From positions 2,503,001-2,567,000 of the forward strand of contig NZ_CP119392.1 in the NCBI RefSeq assembly GCF_029224025.1: DNA of 64,000 nucleotides. Reading direction: 5' to 3'. The position numbers were made by a program, and so were the translations under genes. Shown piece by piece: positions 29,580-37,404 of the stretch. Source of the stretch: Rhodanobacter sp. AS-Z3 (GTDB lineage: Bacteria > Pseudomonadota > Gammaproteobacteria > Xanthomonadales > Rhodanobacteraceae). Each line of letters opens with the position of its first letter. The first letter of the stretch is position 1. Below the pieces are notes generated by a model that was given only the letters and a program-made list of their open reading frames with translations, did no database searches and was not told the DNA's origin.

Positions 29580-30371
29580 GTGGAAATGATTGTCTGTTCG
29601 TGGTGCCGCATGAACAACGCGGCCGACGCATTGCAATGTGTGTCCTGCGCTGCCCCGCTGGACGTGAAAGACAAGGTTTCCGATTCGGGCTGGCGCGAAG
29701 CGCCACGCTTGCGCGACATGGAAGAGTTCAAGTTCGGCAATTCGACCCTGCAAATCGAAGGCAAGTACGTGCCGGTTGCGGACATCGCGCTGCAACAAGG
29801 CGATGCGGTTTATTTCGAACAGCACACCCTGTTGTGGAAGGAACCGGGTGTTCCATTGGAGCAGTACCAGCTGCCCAGCAGTCGGCGCGCGCATGGCATG
29901 CCGTATTCGGTGCTATACGCGAAAGGGCCTGGGCGGATTGCGTTCTCGCGCGATGCGCCCGGCGAACTGGTGGTGATGCCCATTCACCCGGGCATGGAAC
30001 TCGACGTGCGCGAACACGCCTTCCTGCTGGCCTCGCACTCGGTGACGTATTCGTTCGTGCGCATCAAGGGCCTGGTGAACCTGTTGCACGGCGGCAACGG
30101 TATGTACCTCGATCGCTTCATCGCTCAGGCACAGCCCGGCATGCTGATGCTGCATGGCAATGGCGACGTGCTGCAACGCACGCTCGCCGCGGGCGAGACG
30201 ATACTGGTCGAAGCTGGCAAGTTTCTCTACAAGGATTCCACCGTCAAACTCGACACCGTGTCGGTGCCAGGCGTGAAAACCGGCCTGTTCTCGAAGCTGT
30301 ACGTAGCGCAGCTCACCGGTCCTGGCCGGGTCGGCATCCAGTCGATGTACCACCATCATCTTTCCGAATGA
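29580..30371 (+). CDS. AIM24-family protein with N-terminal zinc ribbon (copy 1)
   Basis: A 263-residue protein from GTG 29580 with AGGAAGGGG upstream; ATG 29586 is also in frame. Residues 5-27 form a zinc ribbon (CSWC...CVSC). After VSDSGWREAP, residues 45-255 are the AIM24 (DUF124) beta-sandwich, ending GPGRVGIQSMYH, the usual family terminus. There is no signal peptide or membrane helix. AIM24 proteins are widespread and poorly understood; the mitochondrial member shapes inner-membrane organisation. It is 65 bp after the SPFH gene and 7 bp before a paralogue that shares the CxxC ribbon, VSDSGW and VPVAD positions, evidence of tandem duplication. Confidence 0.83.
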   Translation: MEMIVCSWCRMNNAADALQCVSCAAPLDVKDKVSDSGWREAPRLRDMEEFKFGNSTLQIEGKYVPVADIALQQGDAVYFEQHTLLWKEPGVPLEQYQLPSSRRAHGMPYSVLYAKGPGRIAFSRDAPGELVVMPIHPGMELDVREHAFLLASHSVTYSFVRIKGLVNLLHGGNGMYLDRFIAQAQPGMLMLHGNGDVLQRTLAAGETILVEAGKFLYKDSTVKLDTVSVPGVKTGLFSKLYVAQLTGPGRVGIQSMYHHHLSE

Positions 30372-30378
30372 GGCGGCA

Positions 30379-31305
30379 GTGATGAGCACGCAGACTTCGC
30401 CTGGCTCGGTTGACGCTTACCCTTGCCCCTACTGCCGGATGACCGCGCCGCTGACCGCCAGCGCGACTTGCCGTACCTGCGGCGCGCCCGCGAAGGTGCG
30501 TGAGCTGGTTTCCGATTCGGGTTGGGAAGAATTGCCCGGCGCCGCGGACATGGCGCACATCCAGTTCGGTCGTTCGCATGTGCAAATCACTGGCACGTTC
30601 GTGCCGGTCGCGGACTTCAATCTGCATCCGGGCGACCGCATCTGGTTCTCGCACCACAAGCTGACCTTCGCCGAATCGAGCGTCAAGCTGGCGAACTACA
30701 AGGACGGCAAGTCGTTCGTCACCCGTCTGCTCGCAAAGATGGAAAACTTCCAGTTGCAGGCGACCGGGCCGGGGCATGTGGCCTTGTCGGACAACCACCT
30801 TGGCGAAATCGTGTCGCTGCCGCTCGACAAGGGCAAGAGCATGTGGGTGCGCAGCCATACGTTTCTCGCGGCGACGGACTCGGTGACGTATTCACCGACG
30901 GCAAACAACCTGTATTTCAGGGTGCGCAATGGCGATGAGACCGAGACCGAGTATCCGCTCGGACAATACGACGATGTCTTCCACGCGCCGAACGAACAAG
31001 GCTTGCTCCTGTTGCATTCGCCCGGCAACACGATGTTCCGCGACTTGAAACCACACGAGACGGTCTACGTGAAGCCCGATGCATTGCTGTATCGCGACCT
31101 GACCGTTTCCACGTTTCTCACCGCCGAGTATCCGCGTGCGCAGTTCTCGATCTTTGGCGGCCTCTTCGGCAACAACTACGCTAACCGCAACGTGTGGCTG
31201 AAGCTTACCGGTCCTGGCCGCGTTGCCATCTCCTCGAAATACGAAAAAGAATTCAACCCACCTCATCCGATCATCGCTGGCACCGTCGAATTCCTCCGCT
31301 GGTAG
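30379..31305 (+). CDS. AIM24-family protein with N-terminal zinc ribbon (copy 2)
   Basis: A 308-residue paralogue of the preceding gene. The zinc ribbon (CPYC...CRTC, residues 16-36) is followed by the same VSDSGWEE motif, QITGTFVPVADFNLHPGD, and a longer AIM24 core with LTGPGRVAISSKYEKE near the end. Two extra segments (about 95-110 and 250-275, the latter FSIFGGLFGNNYANRNVW) account for the added length. The spacing of 7 bp upstream and 12 bp to the next gene indicates one transcript. It probably forms hetero-oligomers with copy 1, an inference from duplication and adjacency only. Confidence 0.83.
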   Translation: MMSTQTSPGSVDAYPCPYCRMTAPLTASATCRTCGAPAKVRELVSDSGWEELPGAADMAHIQFGRSHVQITGTFVPVADFNLHPGDRIWFSHHKLTFAESSVKLANYKDGKSFVTRLLAKMENFQLQATGPGHVALSDNHLGEIVSLPLDKGKSMWVRSHTFLAATDSVTYSPTANNLYFRVRNGDETETEYPLGQYDDVFHAPNEQGLLLLHSPGNTMFRDLKPHETVYVKPDALLYRDLTVSTFLTAEYPRAQFSIFGGLFGNNYANRNVWLKLTGPGRVAISSKYEKEFNPPHPIIAGTVEFLRW

Positions 31306-31317
31306 TCGCAGACCCCT

Positions 31318-32622
31318 ATGCCCACCACTCCGCCACCGATTCCACCACCCACTGGCCCTGGCTCGCCGCAGGACGTGCCGCCGCCACGCGGCAGCGTGCC
31401 GATTGATCCGGCCACCCTGCCCCAGCCCATTCGCGACGAATTGCAGGCACCCGACCCGGTCGCCATCGATACGTCGGCTGCCGAGCTCAAGGACGGCCTC
31501 AACCGCTGCCCGAAATGTGGCTCGACCGAGATCCGACAAAAGCCCGGCACCGATCTGCTGATCTGTCAGTACTGCCGTCACGAATGGCATGGCGAAGGGG
31601 TCGAAGAGGAATTCGGGCTCGGCGAAGGCATTGACCAGTTGCAGGGTACGGTCATCGCTTCTGGCGCCAAGGACATCAAGGCTGACACGGCCAGTCTGAT
31701 GACTTTCAAATGCCCCGGTTGCGGCGCCGAGGTCACCGTCAATACGGCCAATGCGATGACGGCACGCTGCCATTGGTGCCGCCACGTGTTCGGCGTCAAC
31801 GAGCAGGTGCCGAACGGTGCGGTGCCGGACGCCGTGCTGCCGTTCCACATCAAGAAAGATGACGCGGTCGCTCGCATCAGCCAGTTTGTGGATAAACGAC
31901 GGCTGTTCGCGTTGAAGGCATTCAAGGAACAGTTCACGCCCGAGAACGTCGTTCCCGTCTACTTGCCGTACATGATCGTCGATGGCAACGCGAGCGCTGC
32001 GGTCGCCGGCCACGGCGAGATCGAGACGCGCTGCTATACGCAGGGCAGCGATGACAAAAAGAAGACTTATTACGATGCCGACGTGTATCAGGTGGAGCGG
32101 CAAATAGACTTCACCGTGGATGACCTGCCGCTGGAGTCTTCCAGCGAACGTGGCAATCTGGACACGCGCGCCAACACCAACAACATCATCAACACGATCC
32201 TGCCGTTCGATACCAAGAATGCGGTGAAGTGGAACGCGTCCTACCTGGCCGGCATCACTTCGGAAAAGCGCGACATGGACGTGGAAAAACTGCGCCCACG
32301 GCTGGAAGACGAGCTGCTGTCGATCGCCCGCGCCCAGGTCGAAAAGTCAGTATCGCGCTTTGATCGTGGCGTGCGCTGGGAACAGGAACAGCTAAGTGTG
32401 CACGGCACCCGCTGGGTATCGATGTACCTGCCGGTATGGCTCTATTCCTACCATCAGCCCGGCCCCAACGGCGGCATGCTGCATTACATCGCGGTGAACG
32501 GGCGCACCGGAGAGACCATGGGCAGCGTGCCGGTAGAACAGTGGAAGCTCCTGATGGCGGCGCTCACTGTGGGTACCTTTCTGGAAGCCATTGCACTCTT
32601 TCTCGTGGGGCACTCGTCATGA
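31318..32622 (+). CDS. TFIIB-type zinc-ribbon protein with C-terminal membrane helix (YdjG-like)
   Basis: A 434-residue protein. Residues 1-50 are Pro-rich and disordered; a first zinc ribbon (CPKCGSTEI...CQYCRHEW) lies at about 64-85, a second (CPGCGAEV...CHWCRHVFG) at about 130-160. A mixed alpha/beta domain follows (LPFHIKKDDAVARISQFV ... YLPYMIVDGNASAAVAGHGE), ending in MYLPVWLYSYHQP and a membrane helix at about 410-430. This architecture resembles Bacillus YdjG, a zinc-ribbon partner of SPFH protein YdjI. Its stop overlaps the next ATG by 4 bp. The two ribbons keep all eight Cys. Confidence 0.83.
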   Translation: MPTTPPPIPPPTGPGSPQDVPPPRGSVPIDPATLPQPIRDELQAPDPVAIDTSAAELKDGLNRCPKCGSTEIRQKPGTDLLICQYCRHEWHGEGVEEEFGLGEGIDQLQGTVIASGAKDIKADTASLMTFKCPGCGAEVTVNTANAMTARCHWCRHVFGVNEQVPNGAVPDAVLPFHIKKDDAVARISQFVDKRRLFALKAFKEQFTPENVVPVYLPYMIVDGNASAAVAGHGEIETRCYTQGSDDKKKTYYDADVYQVERQIDFTVDDLPLESSSERGNLDTRANTNNIINTILPFDTKNAVKWNASYLAGITSEKRDMDVEKLRPRLEDELLSIARAQVEKSVSRFDRGVRWEQEQLSVHGTRWVSMYLPVWLYSYHQPGPNGGMLHYIAVNGRTGETMGSVPVEQWKLLMAALTVGTFLEAIALFLVGHSS

Positions 32623-32888
32623 TGAGCAGTGATGGAGGCATGTGGCTGCTCGCGCTCGGACCGGCCGGTGCTACCGGGTTGTACTGGGCCTTGTACCGCT
32701 ATTACCGCAACACCGACAAATCGCACGATTTCGAACACGAAACGGCGGTCGTGGCCAAGCCGGTGACCGGTTCAGAGCGAGACCAAAAGGTCGACGAGGT
32801 AAAGGGCACGCAGGAAAAGCGCATCAGTGGCGACAACGTGCGGCAGTATCGCCAACGCGTGAAGCGGATTCAGGGCGATAGCGGATAA
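32619..32888 (+). CDS. small single-pass membrane protein
   Basis: An 89-residue protein starting at the ATGATG of the 4-bp overlap with the zinc-ribbon gene. Residues 8-25 (MWLLALGPAGATGLYWAL) form one membrane helix; the remaining 60 residues are highly charged (KDEVKG, RQYRQRVKRIQ) and cytoplasmic. I do not recognise a family. Translational coupling to the YdjG-like gene suggests it is a membrane anchor or adaptor of the same complex. It is the last gene before a bidirectional terminator, so it closes the five-gene operon. Confidence 0.7.
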   Translation: MMSSDGGMWLLALGPAGATGLYWALYRYYRNTDKSHDFEHETAVVAKPVTGSERDQKVDEVKGTQEKRISGDNVRQYRQRVKRIQGDSG

Positions 32889-33008
32889 GCCGTTCGGAAA
32901 GCATCAGACTTCACTTCCGGCGGGTGTGAGCCGCGGCATGTAGTTTTGCCGCAAGCGACGCGTCCGGGACCAGGTTCAAAGTGTCCTGCTCAACCTTTTG
33001 TAAATAAC

Positions 33009-33042
33009 AGGAACGGCGCCGTTGCAAAACGGCGCCGTTCCT
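33009..33042. terminator. bidirectional terminator between convergent genes
   Basis: A perfect 15-bp stem AGGAACGGCGCCGTT/AACGGCGCCGTTCCT (33009-33023 with 33028-33042), loop GCAA, with TATTT on the plus side and TGTTATTTA on the minus side. It separates the SPFH/AIM24 operon from the convergent CMD gene. The core matches the 28078-28109 hairpin. The rest of 32889-33087 holds no gene that I can see. Confidence 0.85.
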
Positions 33043-33087
33043 TATTTCGGCATCCCCACCGAAGCAGGAATCAGCTCACCATTTGCG

Positions 33088-33438
33088 TCAGATCTTGCCG
33101 CCGAATTCTTCCCAGGCGCGCACAGAATCGGCCGCATACATCAGCGACGGCCCGCCGCCCATATATACCGCCACCGCCAGCGTCTCGGTGAGCTGCTCGT
33201 AACTGGCGCCCAGACGCACCAGCGCCTTCACGTGGAAGCCGATGCAGCCATCGCAGTGGCCAGCCACACCGATCGACAACGCCATCAACTCCTTGTCGAT
33301 CGCCGACAACACGCCCGGCTCCATCGCCGCTTTCGACATCGCCGTGAAGCCGTCGAGCGTGCCCGGCTGGGCAGCGCGCAAGGTACCGACCGCCTTGCTG
33401 AGATCCTGGGTGAGTTCTTTGTAGGACTTGCTGGACAT
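33088..33438 (-). CDS. carboxymuconolactone decarboxylase/AhpD-family protein
   Basis: A 116-residue all-helical CMD-domain protein. The AhpD-like redox motif is present: HCDGCIGFHVKALVRLGAS (CxxC plus His), preceded by ELMALSIGVA and followed by ETLAVAVYMGGGPS. Proteins with this CxxC usually act as thiol-dependent peroxidase partners rather than as decarboxylases. ATG 33438, with GGAGCG upstream, is preferred over an upstream start that would add 30 low-complexity residues. It is a single gene, convergent with the SPFH operon; nothing links it to aromatic degradation here. Confidence 0.88.
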   Translation of the reverse strand: MSSKSYKELTQDLSKAVGTLRAAQPGTLDGFTAMSKAAMEPGVLSAIDKELMALSIGVAGHCDGCIGFHVKALVRLGASYEQLTETLAVAVYMGGGPSLMYAADSVRAWEEFGGKI

Positions 33439-33640
33439 GGGCTCGCTCCGGGTTTGGGGACGAGTCCAATATGGGCCTGATTTTGGGTGCGTGGCAGTGG
33501 GTGTGACAGCGTGTCGCGGGTGCCTCACTCCTCCATCCCGGCCTCAGCTTTTGCTGCGCTTGCCATTGGACGTTTGACTTGCACTGCTCTCGCTACCGCC
33601 ACAATTCAAGAGCAAACGCCAATGCGACGATTCACCCATC

Positions 33641-34438
33641 TCACGGCTTCACGAAGCGCAATGTCATCCGGTCCGATTCGCCGACCCTTTCCAGCTTCGC
33701 GTGCTCGCTGTCAGGACCAGCAAGATTCGGCGGCAGGCGGTGCACGTTGATGTCTTCGGGATCGTTGGGGTTGGCGTTGATCTGCGACACGGCTGCCAGT
33801 CGGAAGCCAGACTCCAGCCCCAGCGTGATCAGGTAATCCTCGGGAATGCGGTGCAACTCCTTGGCCGATTCCGTGGCATTGGAAAAGGGTTTGGCGCGGT
33901 GTTCGACCACGCCGAATACACCGCCGGGTTTGAGCACCTTGAACGCCGACTTGAACACCGCGGCCAGCGTGTCGGGGCTGTGGTTGAGCCAGTCATGGGT
34001 ATTGCGAAAGGTCAGCACCATGTCGGCGGAGTTTGGCGCGCCCAGATTCACCTTGAACGGCGGTGCAAATTCGATGACTTTCTTGATGTGACCGAACACG
34101 GCCGGGTTGGCCTTGATGGTGTCTTCGAACTTGGGCGAGCCTGCTTCAATGAGGTGGCCGTGGTCAGCCAGGAACGGTGCCAGGATCTCGGTGTACCAGC
34201 CACCCGCGGGATCAATCTCGATCACCGTCATGCTCGGCTTGATGCCAAAGAACTCCAGGGTCTGCACCGGATGCCTGGCGCCGTCGCGCGCCTTGTTCGC
34301 CGCGGAGCGCCACGCGCCATCGGCGGCCTTTTGCAACTGCGGGGTGATGTCGGCGGCTGGTGGCGTGGCGGCGCAGACCAGTGCGGGCAGCAGGCTGCCA
34401 GCCAGCAGGAACAGCAGTTTGCAGTGACGACGGAGCAT
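33641..34438 (-). CDS. exported methyltransferase-fold protein
   Basis: A 265-residue protein with a clear Sec signal peptide (LLFLLAGSLLPALVCAATPP, cleavage after VCA) followed by a class I SAM-methyltransferase fold: VIEIDPAGGWYTEILAPFL corresponds to motif I and post-I, MVLTFRNTHDWLN to motif II, and AFKVLKPGGVFGVVEHR to motif III. Motif I reads EIDPAGGW, keeping Gly residues in a shifted pattern. A methyltransferase outside the cytoplasm would lack SAM, so it may bind another ligand or be exported for an unknown reason. Similar secreted homologues are known in Xanthomonadales as uncharacterised proteins. It stands alone between CMD and thioredoxin-like genes. Confidence 0.8.
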   Translation of the reverse strand: MLRRHCKLLFLLAGSLLPALVCAATPPAADITPQLQKAADGAWRSAANKARDGARHPVQTLEFFGIKPSMTVIEIDPAGGWYTEILAPFLADHGHLIEAGSPKFEDTIKANPAVFGHIKKVIEFAPPFKVNLGAPNSADMVLTFRNTHDWLNHSPDTLAAVFKSAFKVLKPGGVFGVVEHRAKPFSNATESAKELHRIPEDYLITLGLESGFRLAAVSQINANPNDPEDINVHRLPPNLAGPDSEHAKLERVGESDRMTLRFVKP

Positions 34439-34595
34439 GGGGCGATCCTCCCAGGGGTGGTCGACCCAGCCTACTCGTCTGCCAGAAAAAGGGGCCAGAA
34501 AAACCGAAACTTCGCCAGATTCATTTGTCGGCCGTGGGCTGCCGACGAGTCGTGCATGTGGATGGACTCGGCCAGCCCCGAGTGCCCTGAATATC

Positions 34596-35093
34596 TCAGT
34601 CTGTCACGCCGTGCAATTCCGCTTCATCCATTTCCCGCAGCAACCCACCAAGCATCGCGCCCAACGTAATGTCATCCAGCACGCCGAAATGCTGTTCGCG
34701 CAGCCTGCCCTTGGCATCAATCAGCATCAGCGTGGGCGTGCCTTGCATGGCATAGGCGCGCATGGTCAGTGGCAACGGGTCGCCGTCCACGTGCTGGTCG
34801 ACGCCAACCGGGAAGTTGTAGCGGTATTCGTGCAGGAACGCTTCGAGTGCCAGCGGCCCTTGGGCCTGGTGGTGTTCGAAGACGGTGTGCAGCCCGATTA
34901 CCGCGACGCGTTGCTCGGGAAACAGCTGTCGCACGCGTTGCATTTGTGGCAACGCCTGCATGGCGCAGCCCGGACACAACATCTGGAAGGCGTGGGCGAC
35001 CACTACCTGCCCGCGCAGATCAGCCAGCGTCAGTGGTGCGCTGTTGAACCAGCGTGATACTTGCCACGGTGGTGCGAGATGCGTGTTTGTCAT
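34596..35093 (-). CDS. TlpA/peroxiredoxin-like thioredoxin-fold protein
   Basis: A 165-residue thioredoxin-fold protein. The active-site motif is MLCPGCAMQALPQM (CxxC at about residues 40-43), preceded by LTLADLRGQVVVAHAF, the usual AhpC/TlpA beta strand, and followed by GTPTLMLIDAKGRL with the cis-Pro. It has no signal peptide or membrane anchor, so it should work in the cytoplasm, unlike secreted TlpA proteins. It probably acts as a thiol reductase or peroxidase. The first 10 residues are weakly conserved; the start is ATG 35093. The 220 bp to the divergent oxidoreductase hold a TTGACA at 35172-35177 but no clear -10. Confidence 0.8.
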   Translation of the reverse strand: MTNTHLAPPWQVSRWFNSAPLTLADLRGQVVVAHAFQMLCPGCAMQALPQMQRVRQLFPEQRVAVIGLHTVFEHHQAQGPLALEAFLHEYRYNFPVGVDQHVDGDPLPLTMRAYAMQGTPTLMLIDAKGRLREQHFGVLDDITLGAMLGGLLREMDEAELHGVTD

Positions 35094-35313
35094 GGCTGCC
35101 TCCGGCGTCGAGGATAGCGCGACGACTTCAGTGTTGTGGGTTACGGATAGAAGACATTCACCGTGTTCGCCTTGACAGCTTCTCGATCAGGCACGTCATA
35201 GTGTCGCTAACCACGATGGATCGTTGTCGCAAATTCCCTGACGCAACACATCCCACCGGGTTTCGGCGAGACAATGAAGCATCGTGATCCAGCATCCCAC
35301 TGACGGAGCCCCT

Positions 35314-36339
35314 ATGACCACCATGCAAGCCATCGAAATTGCTCAGCCCGGTGCCGCGGACGTGTTGCGATTGACCGAACGTCCGATTCCGCGTCCCGGA
35401 GCGGGCGAAGTGTTGATCAAGGTGGCGGCCGCCGGCGTGAATCGCCCGGACGTGTTTCAGCGCCAGGGCAACTACGCGCCGCCGCCGGGTGCTTCGGATC
35501 TGCCGGGACTGGAGGTGGCCGGTGAGCTGATCGACGGCGATTTCGGCGGTGACAATCCATTCGGCCTCAAGCAGGGCGATGCGGTCTGTGCCTTGCTGGC
35601 GGGTGGTGGTTATGCCGAGTACGCCGTGGCGCCACTACGGCAATGCCTGCCAGTGCCGAAGGGTTTCAGCATGATTGAGGCGGCGGCACTGCCAGAGAAC
35701 TACTTCACCGTGTGGAGCAATGTGTTTGATCGGGGCCGGCTGGGCTTGAATGCCGAGGGCGCGCCAGAGTCACTGCTGGTGCAAGGCGGCTCCAGCGGTA
35801 TCGGTGTCACCGCAATCCAGTTGGCGCATGCCTTGGGTCACCGCGTGTTCGCCACCGCCGGCAATGCAGAGAAGTGCGCGGCTTGCGAAAAGCTTGGTGC
35901 GCACGCGATCAATTACCGCGAGCAGGATTTCGTGGTGGAAGTGAAAAAGCACACGGATGGCCACGGTGTCGACGTGATCCTCGACATGGTCGCCGGTGAC
36001 TATGTTCCACGCGAGCTGGAGCTGCTGGCCGAGGATGGCCGGCTGGTGTTTATCGCCACCCTCGGCGGTAAGCGGGTGGATATCGACGCCTCATTGATCA
36101 TGCGTCGCCGACTCACCATCACCGGCTCCACGCTGCGCGCGCGGCCGGTCGCGTTCAAGGCCGCACTGGCCAGGCGATTGCACGAAAAAGTATGGCCACT
36201 GCTGGAATCAGGCCAGGCGCGACCGGTCATTCATCAGGTGTTCCCGGCGCGCGAAGCAGCGAAGGCGCACGCGCTGATGGAAAGCAGCGAACATATCGGC
36301 AAGATCATGCTGGAGTGGCCGGTGCCCGCGTTGAGCTGA
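35314..36339 (+). CDS. NAD(P)H:quinone oxidoreductase, zinc-free MDR family (PIG3-like)
   Basis: A 341-residue medium-chain dehydrogenase/reductase of the quinone-oxidoreductase branch. Residues 1-130 form the GroES-like domain (GEVLIKVAAAGVNRPDVFQRQGN cut to VAAAGVNRPDVFQRQ, LPGLEVAGEL) without the Cys ligands of zinc ADHs. Residues 135-300 are the Rossmann domain with LLVQGGSSGIGVTAIQLAHA for NADPH binding, and IMRRRLTITGSTLRAR is typical of PIG3-like members. GGAG lies 5 bases before ATG 35314; an in-frame GTG at 35284 is less likely. It likely reduces quinones or enones as detoxification. Confidence 0.9.
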   Translation: MTTMQAIEIAQPGAADVLRLTERPIPRPGAGEVLIKVAAAGVNRPDVFQRQGNYAPPPGASDLPGLEVAGELIDGDFGGDNPFGLKQGDAVCALLAGGGYAEYAVAPLRQCLPVPKGFSMIEAAALPENYFTVWSNVFDRGRLGLNAEGAPESLLVQGGSSGIGVTAIQLAHALGHRVFATAGNAEKCAACEKLGAHAINYREQDFVVEVKKHTDGHGVDVILDMVAGDYVPRELELLAEDGRLVFIATLGGKRVDIDASLIMRRRLTITGSTLRARPVAFKAALARRLHEKVWPLLESGQARPVIHQVFPAREAAKAHALMESSEHIGKIMLEWPVPALS

Positions 36340-36428
36340 TCGCGGCGCCGATTCAGTCGCGCGGAAACCCTGATGGGTCGTTTGTGCATTTCATCCTTCA
36401 ACTAACGCGACTGAGCTTCACGCCAGCC

Positions 36429-37262
36429 TCAAAGCAACGTCGCCGCGTAGTACTCGCCGTTCTTGCTGACCTGCACGCGACTGCCGAAAGTGATGGAGAG
36501 TGCGTCGTCGGTGAGCAGGTCGGTCTTGCTGCCTTGCTGCAGCACACGACCGCTACGCAACAGCACCACTTGCTCGATCTCCGGCAGAATTTCCTCGACG
36601 TGGTGGGTGATCAGCAGCAAGGTGGTGCCGTGTCGGGCGACCTCACGCAGGCTTTCCAGCAGTTGTCGGCGGCTGGCCATGTCGAGACCGGCGCTGGGCT
36701 CGTCCAGCAACAAGGCGCGCGGGTGATGCACCAGTGCACGCGCGATCAGTACCCGCTGTACTTCGACGCTGGATAGCGTTTCCATGGCTCGGCCACATAG
36801 ATGGCCAGCGTCGATCTGCGCGAGGGCGTCGTGCGCACGATCGCGCATCTGCGCGCTGACAGATTGGCGATCGGTGACGCCGCGTGTGGCGAAGAAGCCC
36901 GATACCACCGCGTCGAATACTTCCAGCGGTGGTTCATTGGTGTAGTAGCGCTGCATGGACGGCGAGACGATGCCGAGCAGGCCGCGCAACGCTTCCACGT
37001 TCCAGCGATCCCGGCCAAAAATTCGCACGCTACCGCTGCCATCGCTGCGGGCCAATGGATACAACTGACGAGTGACCAGCTTGACCAAGGTGGACTTGCC
37101 CGAGCCGTTCGGGCCGAGAATGGCAGTGTGCTGGCCTGCAGCCACGCGCAGGGTGAGTTGGTCCAGCGCCAGCTGACTGCCTTGCATCACGCTGGCACAG
37201 TCGATCTCCAGCAGTGCTGCGTCAGTGGCGGGCAAGGCGGTAGTGGCGGTTTCGATAGTCAT
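36429..37262 (-). CDS. stand-alone ABC transporter ATP-binding protein
   Basis: A 277-residue ATPase with Walker A GPNGSGKST (about residue 55), Walker B ALLLDEPSAGLD (about 190), and H-loop ITHHVEE. The ABC signature LSGGQ is replaced by LSSVEVQR, an unusual degeneration seen in YlmA/ModF-type proteins. No permease or binding protein is adjacent, so it may not be part of a transporter. ATG 37262 gives the best N-terminus; upstream in-frame codons add only basic residues. Divergent from the FAD monooxygenase. The role of the family in Bacteria is largely unknown. Confidence 0.85.
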   Translation of the reverse strand: MTIETATTALPATDAALLEIDCASVMQGSQLALDQLTLRVAAGQHTAILGPNGSGKSTLVKLVTRQLYPLARSDGSGSVRIFGRDRWNVEALRGLLGIVSPSMQRYYTNEPPLEVFDAVVSGFFATRGVTDRQSVSAQMRDRAHDALAQIDAGHLCGRAMETLSSVEVQRVLIARALVHHPRALLLDEPSAGLDMASRRQLLESLREVARHGTTLLLITHHVEEILPEIEQVVLLRSGRVLQQGSKTDLLTDDALSITFGSRVQVSKNGEYYAATLL

Positions 37263-37404
37263 GGGGTGAACCTTGCCTGCTCGGCGGCCACGGGGCAATG
37301 CAGTGCTGGCGACGACCGGCTACAGGCTTGCGTGACACGAGGGCCTGCCGAACACTGCTACGGTAGTCAGAGCGTTTTTGTCCATGGCCAGGGAGTGACG
37401 CCGC

